Shown here one piece after another: positions 11,111 to 21,818 of a stretch of DNA of 64,000 bases. The position numbers were made by a program, and so were the translations under genes. Each line of letters starts with the position of its first letter. Within the stretch, counting starts at the first letter, position 1. A model generated the notes under the pieces. The model was not told the origin of the DNA. It saw only the letters and a program-made list of their open reading frames with translations, and ran no database searches. Origin of the DNA: Clonostachys chloroleuca (taxonomy: Eukaryota; Ascomycota; Sordariomycetes; Hypocreales; Bionectriaceae); the NCBI GenBank assembly GCA_037952775.1, contig JBANAY010000003.1:32116001-32180000 (forward strand). Direction: 5' to 3'.

Positions 11111-13171
11111 ATGGCTTCAGTTTCGTCCTTGGATAAGGATTTGCGCAAGGTGCGCTTAGACAAGTTTACGCCTGCAGCAGCGAACGAGGCCAGAGCTTGG
11201 ATCGAAGAGATTCTCGGCGAGAGACTTCCATCATCAGACCTCCTTGAAGCCCTCAGGGATGGAATCGCTCTGTGCAAGTACGCGACAATCAATATTTCTT
11301 TCCATTGCCATTGCCCTCCCTTTTCTTCGCTTCCGAAGCGCCCGCGCAACAGCTAGCTAACCTACCTTTTTTTTGCGCAGATTGGTGAACCTCGCCCTGC
11401 CACCCCCCGGCGTCAAGTTCAAGCAGTCGGCGATGCCCTTCGTACAGATGGAGAACATCTCCATATTCCTTCGCGCCTGCCAGGCCCCGCCGCTGAACCT
11501 GCACCAGCACGACACCTTCCTGACCGTTGACCTCTACGAGCAAAAAGATCCCGCCCAGGTGCTCCAGTGCCTCGGTGCCTTCAGCCGGGCCGCCAATGCC
11601 GCCAGCCCGGCCAACTTCCCCAGGGTCATCGGCCCCAAGACCCGGAGCGGCGGTGTGGTCAGCCCCCAGGGTACCGGGCCGCCTTCGACCCCTCCGGCCT
11701 CCTCCCGTGACCGTGGTATCTCCGTCACCAGCAACTCGTCGTCAAACTTTGGCGGTGTCTTCTCCCACAGGACGGGGGATTCAGGGCGCTATAGCCCCAC
11801 AAAGGGTTCTCCCGCCCGCGGCCCTGGATCTCCTGGTCCTGTTACTAGCTGGAGCAGGAAGGAGCACGAGTCCGCCTCATCACCGGCATGGAACATTGCG
11901 CAGTACGGTTACATGGGAGGAGCCAGTCAGGGGAACCTTGGGATCGCTTTCGGGGCCCGGAGACAGATTACAAATGCGGGACCCAAGGTTCCCAGTCTCG
12001 CGGAAAAGGAGCGTATGCGCAAAGAGAAGGAAGCTGAGGAGGAAAGGCTGCGGCAAGAAGCAGAGGAGGATGAGAGGCGCGCTCAGTTGGAAGAGGCGAA
12101 GAGGTGGGAGGAGGAGGAACAACGCCAGAGGGAGGAGGAGCGACGAAAGGCAGAGGAAGAGAAGAAGCGGTGGGAAGAGGAAGAGCGACAGTGGAAGCTC
12201 ACAGAGGAGAAACGCCGACAAGAAGAGGAAGAGGCCGAGGTGCGCATGGAGGAAGAGCGGCGGAGAGCCAGGAGTCGAAGTGAGAACAGGCTCAAGGGAC
12301 AGTTCCTCAGCCAGTACCAAGCAGAGCAAAAGGCATCCGAGCCCCCAGCCGAAGGGGAATACAGCAGCCGGGTGAGGGAGCTGGAGAGGGAGCTGGAGCT
12401 GGCCCGCCAACGCGAAGCAGAATATCAGCGAGAACGTAAGGGGAAGTTGGGACGGCAGGAATCGGAGGCTGAAATCAAGCCCAAGCAAGACCCCCGAATC
12501 AAGCAGGCGCAGATCCCAACCAGGCAGGACTCGTGGTCAAGAGACGAGCGCGAGTTCCTACGAACAAAGTGGAATCAGCACCAAGAAGCACCAGAGCCAA
12601 AGCCTTCCACCCCTGAACCGGCATCAGCTCCCATTTCAAAACCGGTCACGTCGCCTCGGCCACTGCCAGAGCCCACCGCAGTTCCCAGGACTAAGAGTCC
12701 CAGTCGGCCTCTCCCTGACCCCTCAGCTTACTCCTCGACCCCCCCAGCCCCCAGAACAGAACAGATAGATTTCTGGCGGGCAAAGCACCTCCTCCTTTGG
12801 CACCGAAACCTCAACAGACCTACTCCCGCGAGCTCGGACTTACCCAAGAGCAAGATTCTGAAGACCGACGCCGGGTACAGAGCCAGGAGAAAACAAAGGC
12901 CGGAGGCTGGGCCTCCAAGTCCCTTCTCGAGCGCGAGATGGAGATGGAGCGTCAGCGCCAGAAAGAATGGGAGGAGTCGCAAAAGGAGACAGCCGCAGCC
13001 GTCCGAAGCGGCAACGGCGTCGACGGAATCGGCGGTGGCATCGGCGGCAAGTGGGATGTCGGGCAATGGGCCGGCTTCACGGGTGGTGATGGCCAGAACA
13101 GGGGAAGCCAAGGCATTGGTGCCGGGAGGAGGCAGATTGTTGGGCCGCGACCCCTGCCAGGGCCTAAGTGA
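11111..13171 (+). CDS. Calponin/transgelin-type actin-binding protein with coiled coil, with a frame break
   Basis: Cytoskeletal protein related to yeast Scp1 but much longer (about 652 aa). Exons are 11111-11277 and 11381-13171, with the intron in phase 2. An N-terminal calponin-homology domain (about residues 15-130) includes ARAWIEEILGE, GIALCKLVNLALPPPG and NISIFLRACQ. A calponin repeat, GGASQGNLGIAFGARRQI, follows near residue 230. Next is a highly charged Glu/Arg/Lys coiled coil (about 262-362), then a Pro-rich linker. The frame then breaks in or near the run of seven C at 12739-12745 (about residue 509). The correct C-terminus is in the next frame: KAPPPLAPKPQ, another short coiled coil, and a second calponin-like repeat ending GIGAGRRQIVGPRPLP before the stop at 13171. 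The uncorrected frame runs to 13274 through Arg-rich nonsense. Likely bundles actin at patches; that is known for the family, not seen here. Confidence 0.9.
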
Positions 13172-14129
13172 GATGGATGTGGCCGCGGTGGAATCGGTTT
13201 GGTTGGTTCTAGGTTTCTATGCCCATATTTACCCCCGGAGGTCTATTATCAAGGAAAACCGTGATGATAGTTAGCACAATACAAAACATGGCAGCATACA
13301 ATTCACAATAATGATAAAGCAATAATGCGTCTTGATGCAAATCAAAGTGATGGGACTTCATATTGGGTTGCTGATGTCAATGATCTCATCTGTTCATCAT
13401 CAACAAACTTTCTCCATGTCTCTGTTATAGTATTCTAGACCCCTGTTGGTCTTTAACAATTATATTCGCACAAGTCTCAGCATCCTCGTGAATCTCCTGG
13501 GACAACCCTTGAAGCCGCCGTTTCCAAAATACCCAACGATGAGGGCTATAGCCGAATGAGGGGGTATTATCGGCCTTGGCAGCCTGTTCACCAAGAGAAG
13601 ACAAGTTCGGGTAGTTCATGTAGTCGGTAGCAAGGGTTACAATGTATCAGTTTCGATACGGAAATGTTTGTAGACATCAACAAAATCACAAGTTTCTCGT
13701 CTCTGTTGTGGGCTTGCTGCACGAGAACTATCATGCAGTTAGCCGCATATAGACTGGACAACCTGAGTAACCCGACGACGAAACAACAGCCAACGGGGAG
13801 GTGTGTGAACTGGGGCGGATGTTATCATAGACAAGAGAAGAGAGTGTATTTATAGACTACAGGCAACGCTAGACTAGGACGTTAGTTATTCATCATGGTT
13901 AACTAGAATAAACCTACACTCATCTTGGCCTCAGCGTGATATGGTTACCCAATTGAAGTGTTTATTTATTTGTTTTTCTTGTCATTAGACTTATATCCAA
14001 GATTATATAGAGGTTTAATATGAGCTCGTATACACCTCGCCGGAAGCGTGGTGCATTAAGTCTGAGCAGATCAAAGAACCGGAATGCCTGCCGAATCAAC
14101 TCCTACAAGCTTGACTCTTTCCATCTCCA
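13172..14129. other. Convergent intergenic region with one possible gene remnant
   Basis: AT-richer spacer between the convergent calponin-type and SET-MYND genes. Apart from the short minus-strand frame at 13425-13619, listed separately, nothing is recognised. Confidence 0.55.
13425..13619 (-). pseudogene. Possible remnant of a fungal protein's C-terminal segment
   Basis: A 64-residue frame contains FGYSPHRWVFWKRRLQGLSQ. It resembles, from memory, the C-terminal helix of uncharacterised fungal proteins of the DUF3632 kind (pattern xxxHRWxFWxxRLxxL). The rest of such a protein (about 200 residues) is not found upstream on this strand. It may be a decayed copy or the last exon of an unrecognised gene. 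Low confidence: the match rests on one short motif. Confidence 0.25.
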
Positions 14130-15803
14130 TTATTCTCCGTTAGTCTCGGCGTTCCCACCTGCGGCTGCTGCTTCATCACGGCAACGCTGGCACATACACC
14201 AGCCGCCCAAGCTACCCAGAGCCCATTCACGTCGCTGTTGGACGGGGAGGTTGATGTCACAATAGTGATTTAGTACTTCTTCGTCGGCCTTGATCCCGCC
14301 CTCTTTGCCCCCTATCCGCTCTTTCTTAGCCCATAGAACCATATGGCCACCCCATTCCCAAGTTACATTTGGATTGCAATCGTGATTGGCCAAGCACCAG
14401 TATGGATGGACAGCAGCAACATCTGGCCTTCCGTCTCGAAGGCTTTTCCGAGCTGAAGCCGTCCCTCTGAACTTGGCATAAAGGGTGTTCAGTACCCACA
14501 AATCATATTTGGCGAGAGTGGTGTAGATATCCACGTCCATCTTCTCGAGTACGTGGAGCGGGGTTTCGATGTTATACTTGAAGGAAAAAGGGAGTGTCCA
14601 TTCCGGAGGCGGGCCTGCGTTTGGCGACGGGTTGATGTCATTGAATCTGGAGGGCACGAAATCTCCCCAGATGAATTTCACCTCGCGGACTTCGAGTGGG
14701 TGTATTTCTTGATGAGCAGCTAGGGCAAGTACGCGGGAGAGCAGTAGAAGGTACAGGGTTTCGCCGGCTTCGAATGCTTCGGGGTCTTTGGCAATAGCAT
14801 CTACATCTTTTTCGCATACGGATGGGTGGTAGCGCTCCTGGGCTTGATCGTGACAATCCTGGCTGCAGAAAACAGTGTCATAGCATTCATCGCAGTTGAC
14901 GGCTTCTTGGTCACTACCGAGTGGTGGAAGATCGGAGCTGCAGGCATCACAAACTGGGTCCTTTAGTCGGTTATTCGCGGTCAGCAGCGAGTATTCCCGC
15001 AACACGGTTTCTCCCGGAGCGATATCCTCCTTAGCAAACACACCGAGTTGCTTGCAGGTAGGTATAATGTCGTATTTGTCCGTCTCGCTTGCTCCATCTA
15101 ATAGTACGGGCAGCGTGGCCACTCTCACCTCACACTTGGGTGCCATTTGTTCTAGATCGGCATTGAGAGTGCCGAGAGACTCATCCGAGAATCGATCGGG
15201 CTCATGATTGTTCCAAGGGTAGACTTCTCTTCTGACTAGGCCGTGGTCGGGAAGATCATTGATATCAACGCCACTCTTATTAAGCTTGCGGCTAGATACA
15301 GTATGGATATGGCCTTGCACATCGAGCAACTCGCGATTTGAAGGGGCCATGTTGAGCCCGCGTGCGCAAAAGGTAGCAGCGCTCTTGAGGCACCCGCAGA
15401 GGAGCAGACTCAAGGAGAGAATCTGGTAGGCCCGTATGGATGCGATTGTGGCCAATTTCATGGTAGCTGCCTCGGTTGGACCATCGGGGTTGGACCCAGG
15501 GGTGAGCGACCACTCGTTCCTTAATGCGCCAAAGCTGAGGACCTCGGGGAGCGCAACGCCAACGTGCATTTGGAGGCTCTCAAGGGCCTGTTCATGGTAC
15601 TCAAATCCTTCGTTGGCGACCTCATCGCAAAGTAAGAGTGCACGGTAGGCATCGCCAGCTGCAAGGTCGGGATAGCCCAGATCAGAATGGACGACAGAGC
15701 GCTCAAGGTAATGGATCAGATCATAGGGAAGGCTGCCCAGGGCTTCTGTTAGCTGGAGTCGGCGGTCCAGAAGCTGTTCGTGCATGTCAACCTCCCCATC
15801 CAT
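14130..15803 (-). CDS. SET-MYND (SMYD-like) protein with TPR-like N-terminus
   Basis: Single-exon gene, 557 aa. Members of the family are lysine methyltransferases or related regulators acting on histone or non-histone proteins. The N-terminal 250 residues are helical and TPR-like (HSDLGYPDLAAGDAYRAL; AATFCARGLNMAPSNREL). The segment GVFAKEDIAPGETVLREYSL is the first part of the split SET domain. The MYND zinc finger follows at about residues 285-330 with the expected Cys spacing (VCDACSSDL, NCDECYDTVFCSQDCHDQA, then HPSVC). The second SET half is CLANHDCNPNVTWEW, near residue 467, followed by EEVLNHYCDINLP and the post-SET cysteines WCMCQRC. The NHDCNPN core and the Tyr after LNH are present, so catalysis is plausible. 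A second ATG lies at residue 7. Substrate unknown. Confidence 0.9.
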   Translation of the reverse strand: MDGEVDMHEQLLDRRLQLTEALGSLPYDLIHYLERSVVHSDLGYPDLAAGDAYRALLLCDEVANEGFEYHEQALESLQMHVGVALPEVLSFGALRNEWSLTPGSNPDGPTEAATMKLATIASIRAYQILSLSLLLCGCLKSAATFCARGLNMAPSNRELLDVQGHIHTVSSRKLNKSGVDINDLPDHGLVRREVYPWNNHEPDRFSDESLGTLNADLEQMAPKCEVRVATLPVLLDGASETDKYDIIPTCKQLGVFAKEDIAPGETVLREYSLLTANNRLKDPVCDACSSDLPPLGSDQEAVNCDECYDTVFCSQDCHDQAQERYHPSVCEKDVDAIAKDPEAFEAGETLYLLLLSRVLALAAHQEIHPLEVREVKFIWGDFVPSRFNDINPSPNAGPPPEWTLPFSFKYNIETPLHVLEKMDVDIYTTLAKYDLWVLNTLYAKFRGTASARKSLRDGRPDVAAVHPYWCLANHDCNPNVTWEWGGHMVLWAKKERIGGKEGGIKADEEVLNHYCDINLPVQQRREWALGSLGGWCMCQRCRDEAAAAGGNAETNGE

Positions 15804-18800
15804 GGTCGAAGGTGGAGCGAATGGTTGTGTCCAGGGGGGTCAGAGGATAGATAGGTAGAGACAATGCGATGAGCAATTGAGGTTGAAACTGGAGGGTTAT
15901 AGACGAGCGCCAGTGCAGACGACCGTTGCCTTGACTGTGTCTGTGCGCCGTACCTATTGGCTCCAGGTGATTAGCAATTCAGGAGGTGAGGTCGGCAGGT
16001 GAAAGAAAGTCGCGGGCAATGATGTATGCGCCGGGGCCTAATAAATGGACGGCTCGAGAGCACCTGGAATAAGCATCGACGCTTCGTCGTTCCTTCCACA
16101 GGCCCGCCCCTCCATGAGGAAGGACCCTGGATTTTTCATGAATTTTTTAGGCGGGGCCTGGACGAGGGTAACCCTCCCTAAGCCCCTCCTTTCTCGGCGT
16201 GTAGCCCTTCCGGTGCACCACCTCACTTGAGATGCTGTCGCTGCGATCTGCCATTCGACGGCTGTCTACACTATGGTTAGCTGCACGTACGTCACACTGA
16301 CTAAATTCTGCATGGATGTGTCTGCTGACAAGTAGTCGTGGGGTGTGCTACTGCGCAGTTTGGCCTCGAACGATGTTGAATCCCCCACCTGGATAATATG
16401 TTTAAGAAAAGCATCTTAGAGAATATTAAAGCGATGGTAATCCTCGATCCTATGACCCATAGACGGCTTAATATTACAAGCTAATGTGCCTATCGCTGAT
16501 TATTTTCCCACACAGGTAAGTTACGCTATAGGTTGTTGAGTTTAAGACTTTCACGGTTCTTCACCTGACCTATCCCTCGAACGAACAGTGCGACCTACAT
16601 ACAGGAGGGATGGCACACCTACGAGCAGTGCATACAGGAGCTGGCGGGGCACAGCATTGGCCCCTCGGCGAAGTCCTCGTACCCTGGAACCCTGGAAGGC
16701 ATGAAGCAGTACTAACCTACCTGAGGTAGTGCGATGAAGGAACATCAAGGGAATCTTCAAGAACGCGATCTGATTGCACCAACGGCCAGACAGGAAATCT
16801 CCCGAAAGCGGCTTGGACCCTGATGTTCAGGAGCATTTCCTCCTGAAAACCCTGCCTGCACCTGCCCGGAGGCCGGCTAGGATAAAAGAACGCACCCGAA
16901 TACTTGATTGTCGTGACCGCTAAATTCATCTTTATTGGGGGCCAGGACTATTTCGTGCTACGCTCGAAGCCTTTGACGTCATTTCTGGCACTGAATTTCG
17001 GAGCTCCGGGCACCTTTGACATAACTAAAACATCCTGGTAAAGGACTCCCTTTAGAAATAGGGGATTTCAAAACCTGGTTCCCGCTTATGGCCAACATAT
17101 CTCCGAGGCTGAAAGTACATGGATATGGAAGGAGATCTTGAAGTTTCAGCCCTGCCTGTTTTGCTGAAGCTTCACTTGTACCTGTTCGGCTCCTATATCC
17201 ACACTACACCCAACACTGCACCTTTTACCTGACCATCAATATAGAATCACCATACAATACAGAATCAGACTGACATTTCATAATGCTTCGTCTATTTACT
17301 AGGCTATTCCTCTTGATAGTTCCATTTGTTCCTCCATCGGCCTTGATCAAGGATTCCGACCTGGTACTATACTTCATCAGGGAAGGATCGAGGGAAAGTG
17401 ACCGATCACATGGGCCACGGTACAACAGAGCGTCGAGACACCAAATGTTACTGAAGAGGCTGCTTCGATTCAATCCATACGTAAAGAAGTATATCTTGAC
17501 TTTAATTGCCGAGGGTATCTTTCCAGGAGATTGGCCGTCGTTTCAATGCAAAGAGTAGGTAGAGAAACGCTATCCATGAAGGAAGGAGCATGCAGCTTGG
17601 TAGGATGCTCTTGTTCCCGAACTTGAGAAGGTGGCAGGCGAGAGAATTATCGAGGCACCCTTCTCGATGTTGGGCTCAGCGAGGAAATACCCCATCCAAC
17701 TAAAAGCAGAATCACCCTTCGAGACCACTGCGAGGCATCAAGACTTCGCTATTTTCCAATAATGAAGTCTATATGGTGCCTACTTTCTGTCCAGGACGGC
17801 CAATCACTTCATGCTCTTCTTAAAGCTGAGCGAGGACAAGCAAGATGCTGGCTTGCTACGGCTGTATTCTTCGCATATTTGTCATAGAACCTTGTCATTC
17901 AACAAAAGATGGAGACACAATCATGTAGGTAGACGATACTGCGATGGAGTTTTAACGACGGAAGATCCAGACAGCAACCTATGAATTGTAAGGTCAATCC
18001 CATTCTAATTGCTCAGTATGATTGCCGATATGGTGTCCGCGTGGCTTTCTGATCTTCTGAAATATACTACCTCGGACCTAGCAGAAAGGAAGATCTGATT
18101 GTAAGACCGAGGGATGACATATATACTGTATGTACCAACACACCCCTTTTCTCGTTGGAAAGATTGTATTCTAAATTTGCCAGTCAATAGCCCCAACCCT
18201 ACCCCACGTACCCTGCCATGATTGACCCATGGCGTAATGGGCTTCGCTCTTGACTTCGCTCTTGGGCTGATAAATGCTATCTGCAATTCCCTGGGGCCAA
18301 ATACATCACAGACAGAGGGTTGCAGCATGCTTATTGTCGACGGTTAAACATTGAGATGCAGGCCACCAACGGTGGAAGCACCATTCTTCACAGATACCCT
18401 CAAGCCGTCCATGGCCTCATCACCATTTCGGATGGTTCAACTTTAATCGATGCCATAATTCGAGCGCGAACGCCTTTCCTCCTCTGCACCCCTGCATAGT
18501 CATATTCAGGCCCAGCAATCCAATTAACATGGACAACCAGCTATTCGGGATGCTATTTCAATTGCGTTATGGAATATCTTACATCCTACCAGGCTAAGCT
18601 CGCCGAGTTGCCATATCAATACGATAGTCCCAGCCCAAGCCAGCAATACATTTGTAATTTTAGACGAGACCCAGATGATCGGCTGAGGAATACTTAAGTC
18701 CTCGGGGACTCCAAGGCACTTGTTGGAAAATCATACCAGGGGGTTCTTCCGAAAAGGGCAGAACAGGGCAATCCTTCTATACAGTAGTTCACGTTCCCCG

Positions 18801-20423
18801 TCAACGCAAAAGAAGCAGCCAGATGGTCCCAGCAACGTATCCACCTACCAAGTTTCATGTTGCGCATCATCGGAGGAAAGGGAATCATGTCTCTATCTAC
18901 TTGTGGTCGCTTCGTCAGGACCATGTAGTGCTTATTTCCGGCTCCTGAGTTGCACGAGTACCTAGACAATTGGCTTTGTGCAATCTCACCAGCCCTGAGC
19001 TGCCAACGACCAACAGATAAGGCACCGTGGCATCCAAAATGCACATGCTGGAATCCAAAGCATGAGGCATTGGCCAGCATCCTTGTCTTCCTCTTCCGGC
19101 TCGAATAGAGGAGCAGGGTACAAGGTGAAACAGCGGGCGCTGGTTCGCTTCGCTGGCTCGTTCTCATGCCGGCTCAGGGAGCGAACCCCGGCTGGGGCAT
19201 ATATTGTTTGCATGTGCCTTGACCTATATCCCCTCCCATCCATGGTCAGCCAGCCAACCCGCTTGCTTCCTCGGTGGGCGAAGCAAAACGCTGGCTATCT
19301 CGCGGGCTCGACATCAGAAGGTAGGATGGCGAGTAGGCACAGCATCTTCAGCAGGGCCGCGGTCTGGCGAGAAGGTCCGTCGAGCCGATTGGTGTTTTTG
19401 AACGGGAACATGAGGGAACCTACGATGCCGCCCGCTGGCTGCACAACTGGCATGATGTGACACAGCTCTCGGCGACCAATTTCCCGCTCGGGGTGATGAG
19501 AACGGCAGACAGATAACGTTAGCGGGGCCACTTGAGTAAAGTAATATGGCGAGCCCCAGAAAAACGAAAAAACCTCATCACCACCAACCATCGTCATTTC
19601 GTCATCATGAGGGGCGGGCATTCGACGGTGGGAATTGATGAGATGAGATGGGCTGGAGAGGTGAGCGCTTACGGCTCTAGTTTCCGGGCCGCCGCTTTGC
19701 CACCATTTCTTCCAATATTTGCACCTCGCCTGCGTCCTAGCCATTGGGTACACAACACATGCCACAGACATTGCGGGACGTCGATTCTTCCTGCAGTGGA
19801 GGGAAATAGACGAGAGGTGATTGATTGATGTCTGGGCTGTGATGCCATCATCCCACATCACATCCACCACGCCAGCGATATCCACAGCCCACAGCCCACA
19901 ACCCACACCTTCGCCCTCGGCACCTTAATGTGAAAATCCGGAGGCAAGGAGCATGGGTAGGGCGAAAACTCAAAACAAGGGAGAGCTCGGGAGAAGATGG
20001 TTTGTCTGCCGCTTACCTGATAATCGTAATTTCTTATAAAGACCACCAATACAACACATGGGTTTTCCAGACGTTCTGGATGACACAGAAATTCATCAGG
20101 CTCAAGGGAATCCTTTGCTGCTATGTCATTAGGTACTAGCTCTATTAATTGTGGTGGTCTGGTACTCGACCCCTGTTGATGTTACCCCTCCATCTCATTT
20201 AGATAAGTCACCTCCCCCTCCAAGGCTCCAGCCCACCTTATACCGAGCACATTATAGCAAACGACTGCCCGGGCTTGAATCCGACAGCTCAACTTTTTTT
20301 TTCTCTCTCCCTCTTCTCCTCCTGTACCCACCAATTCCCAACCCGGTCCTGCCTGTGCCCTCTTCAAAGTACACCGAATAAGAAACAAAGAGATCGAAGA
20401 GCGCTGCTCGCCCATCTGCCGCC
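15804..20423. other. 4.6-kb gene-poor stretch
   Basis: No complete, recognisable gene lies here. The first 200 bp are the promoter of the SET-MYND gene and the last few hundred bp the promoter and leader of the phosphogluconolactonase gene. Between 17.28 and 18.6 kb several short plus-strand frames have protein-like composition and are listed separately as a possible small or decayed gene. Frames at 18.7-19.9 kb on the minus strand look random. Confidence 0.5.
17283..17558 (+). CDS. Possible small secreted protein, or first exon of a decayed gene
   Basis: A 91-residue frame begins with a hydrophobic stretch typical of a signal peptide (MLRLFTRLFLLIVPFVPPSA) followed by a charged body and a single Cys near the end. 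Shortly downstream in the same direction, separate frames also read like protein: one with ELEKVAGERIIEAPFSMLGS at about 17.62-17.76 kb, one with SVQDGQSLHALLKAERGQA at 17.76-17.89 kb, and another with QAVHGLITISDGSTLIDAII at 18.36-18.50 kb. I could not join them with a consistent set of splice sites. No homologue is recognised. It may be a young orphan gene, a degraded gene or chance. Confidence 0.3.
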   Translation: MLRLFTRLFLLIVPFVPPSALIKDSDLVLYFIREGSRESDRSHGPRYNRASRHQMLLKRLLRFNPYVKKYILTLIAEGIFPGDWPSFQCKE

Positions 20424-21206
20424 ATGCCCAAGACGCAGCCCAACCTCTACGCCTTTTCAGGCGTTGACACTCTGGCGCCAGCCCTGCGCAAATACATTGT
20501 CCAGAGCCAGGCCCTCGGCCTCGCCCGCCACGGCATCTTCAAGGTCGCCGTCTCCGGCGGCTCCCTCCCCAAGACCCTGGCCGCCGCGCTCCTCGCGCCC
20601 TCGACCTCGGACGACGACGTAATCGACTTCAAGAAGTGGGAGATCTTCTTCGCCGACGAGCGCGTCGTGCCCCTCGACCACGCCGACTCCAACTACGCCC
20701 TCCTCAAGTCCGAGCTTCTCGACAAGCTCCCCGCCGACCAGCAGCCCACCGTCCACACCATCGACGTCGCCCACCTCGACGACCTCCAGGAGGTCGCCGA
20801 CAGCTACGAGCAGGTCCTCGTCTCCAGCTTCGCCAGCCGCGACTCGGTCCGCCTCCCCATCTTCGACCTCCTCCTCCTCGGCTGCGGGCCCGACGGCCAC
20901 ACCTGCTCCCTCTTCCCCGGCCACCCCCTCCTGCGCGAGACGAACGCCTGGGTCGCCCCCATCGACGACTCCCCGAAGCCCCCGCCCAAGCGCATCACCC
21001 TCACCTTGCCCGTCGTCACCCACGCCGTCCGCGTCGCCTTCGTCGCCACGGGGGCCGGAAAGAAGGACATCATGAAGGACATCTTCGACGCCGACAAGGG
21101 CCTGCCCTGCGCGCTCGTCAACGAGGGCGCAGGGGACCGCGCGAGCTGGTTCGTCGACGAGCCGGCCATCCAGGGCGTCAGCTTCCCCCGGCGGTCGTTC
21201 CTATAA
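20424..21206 (+). CDS. 6-phosphogluconolactonase
   Basis: Cytosolic enzyme that hydrolyses 6-phosphogluconolactone to 6-phosphogluconate, the second step of the oxidative pentose phosphate pathway, supplying NADPH (Sol3/Sol4 family in yeast). Single exon, 260 aa, the usual length. Conserved blocks are FKVAVSGGSLPKTLAAAL (sugar-phosphate loop, about residue 40), WEIFFADERVVPLDHADSNY (about residue 72) and LLLLGCGPDGHTCSLFPGHP (about residue 150, with the catalytic His in the DGHTCSLFP motif). The C-terminal ITLTLPVV and INRA-like region are also as expected. The ATG at 20424 has a strong context (gccgccatgc). Codons are almost entirely C- or G-ending, a mark of high expression or of a GC-biased segment. 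A run of 24 A follows the stop within 40 bp. Confidence 0.97.
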   Translation: MPKTQPNLYAFSGVDTLAPALRKYIVQSQALGLARHGIFKVAVSGGSLPKTLAAALLAPSTSDDDVIDFKKWEIFFADERVVPLDHADSNYALLKSELLDKLPADQQPTVHTIDVAHLDDLQEVADSYEQVLVSSFASRDSVRLPIFDLLLLGCGPDGHTCSLFPGHPLLRETNAWVAPIDDSPKPPPKRITLTLPVVTHAVRVAFVATGAGKKDIMKDIFDADKGLPCALVNEGAGDRASWFVDEPAIQGVSFPRRSFL

Positions 21207-21818
21207 ACCAAACATTAAAAAAAAAAAAAAAAAAAAAAAACGAAAACAGAGAGGAAAAAAAAGAAGGGAACGGAAACATCACCTCAGCTCAAGCCAGTGA
21301 AGGAGAAAGCCCACGGGAGGGGAGAGACTACAACAGAGCTACGTGCGCTTGAAAGTGACCACGACTGCGGAGGAGGGGGGGGGATACCAAAGGAGGAAAA
21401 TCGAAAACCTGAAACTAGAATCTCTGCCATTGCGCTGTTTCTCAGCTCTTTTTTTGCTGCGTTCTGTCGCTGTTTCATACGCATGGAGCTTTGGGGGAGT
21501 TTTCTGTTTTTCCTTTTGCGTGTGAGTCTCAGGAACAGGGTGATTTTTGAATGGGAGTGCGAGGCATCTCGGCTCCTGGACACATTGAAGTCTCATTTAA
21601 TACGTTCTTCTTCTTTCTCGGGCCCTCTCTTTTAGCATCTACGGCTTGGGGTGGCTATCATGAGTTTAAAGAAAGTTCAATCGTTGTTCATAGAGAAATT
21701 CGAGACGAATATTCCCAATATGGATTCATTAGTACGCGTGGCGAGAGCTGTATGTTAAATCGTCATGTCATTATGTATACCATGCGCCCAAACTGCTAGC
21801 GAGCAATTATGCTGCCGC
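21207..21818. other. Convergent 3' region with poly-A tract
   Basis: Spacer between convergent genes. It begins with a 24-base genomic A run (21217-21240) just after the phosphogluconolactonase stop, followed by a purine-rich stretch. No coding signal. Confidence 0.6.
21217..21240 (+). repeat. Poly-A run of 24 bases
   Basis: Uninterrupted A tract 10 bp past the stop codon of the phosphogluconolactonase gene. It could be a nucleosome-excluding terminator-region tract. A retroposed poly-A tail is a less likely reading because the gene sits in its own promoter context. Confidence 0.8.

Noticed and set aside
11527..12488. Arg- or Leu-rich frames overlapping the coiled coil of the calponin-type gene
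   Set aside because: Products of purine-rich Glu/Arg codons read in other frames.
18694..19906. Minus-strand frames of 157-203 residues
   Set aside because: No domain, random-looking composition, no consistent splice sites.
20457..21352. Long frames on both strands overlapping the phosphogluconolactonase gene
   Set aside because: They are extremely biased (Arg/Pro on plus, Gly/Val/Glu on minus), as expected from shadows of a GC3-rich gene.
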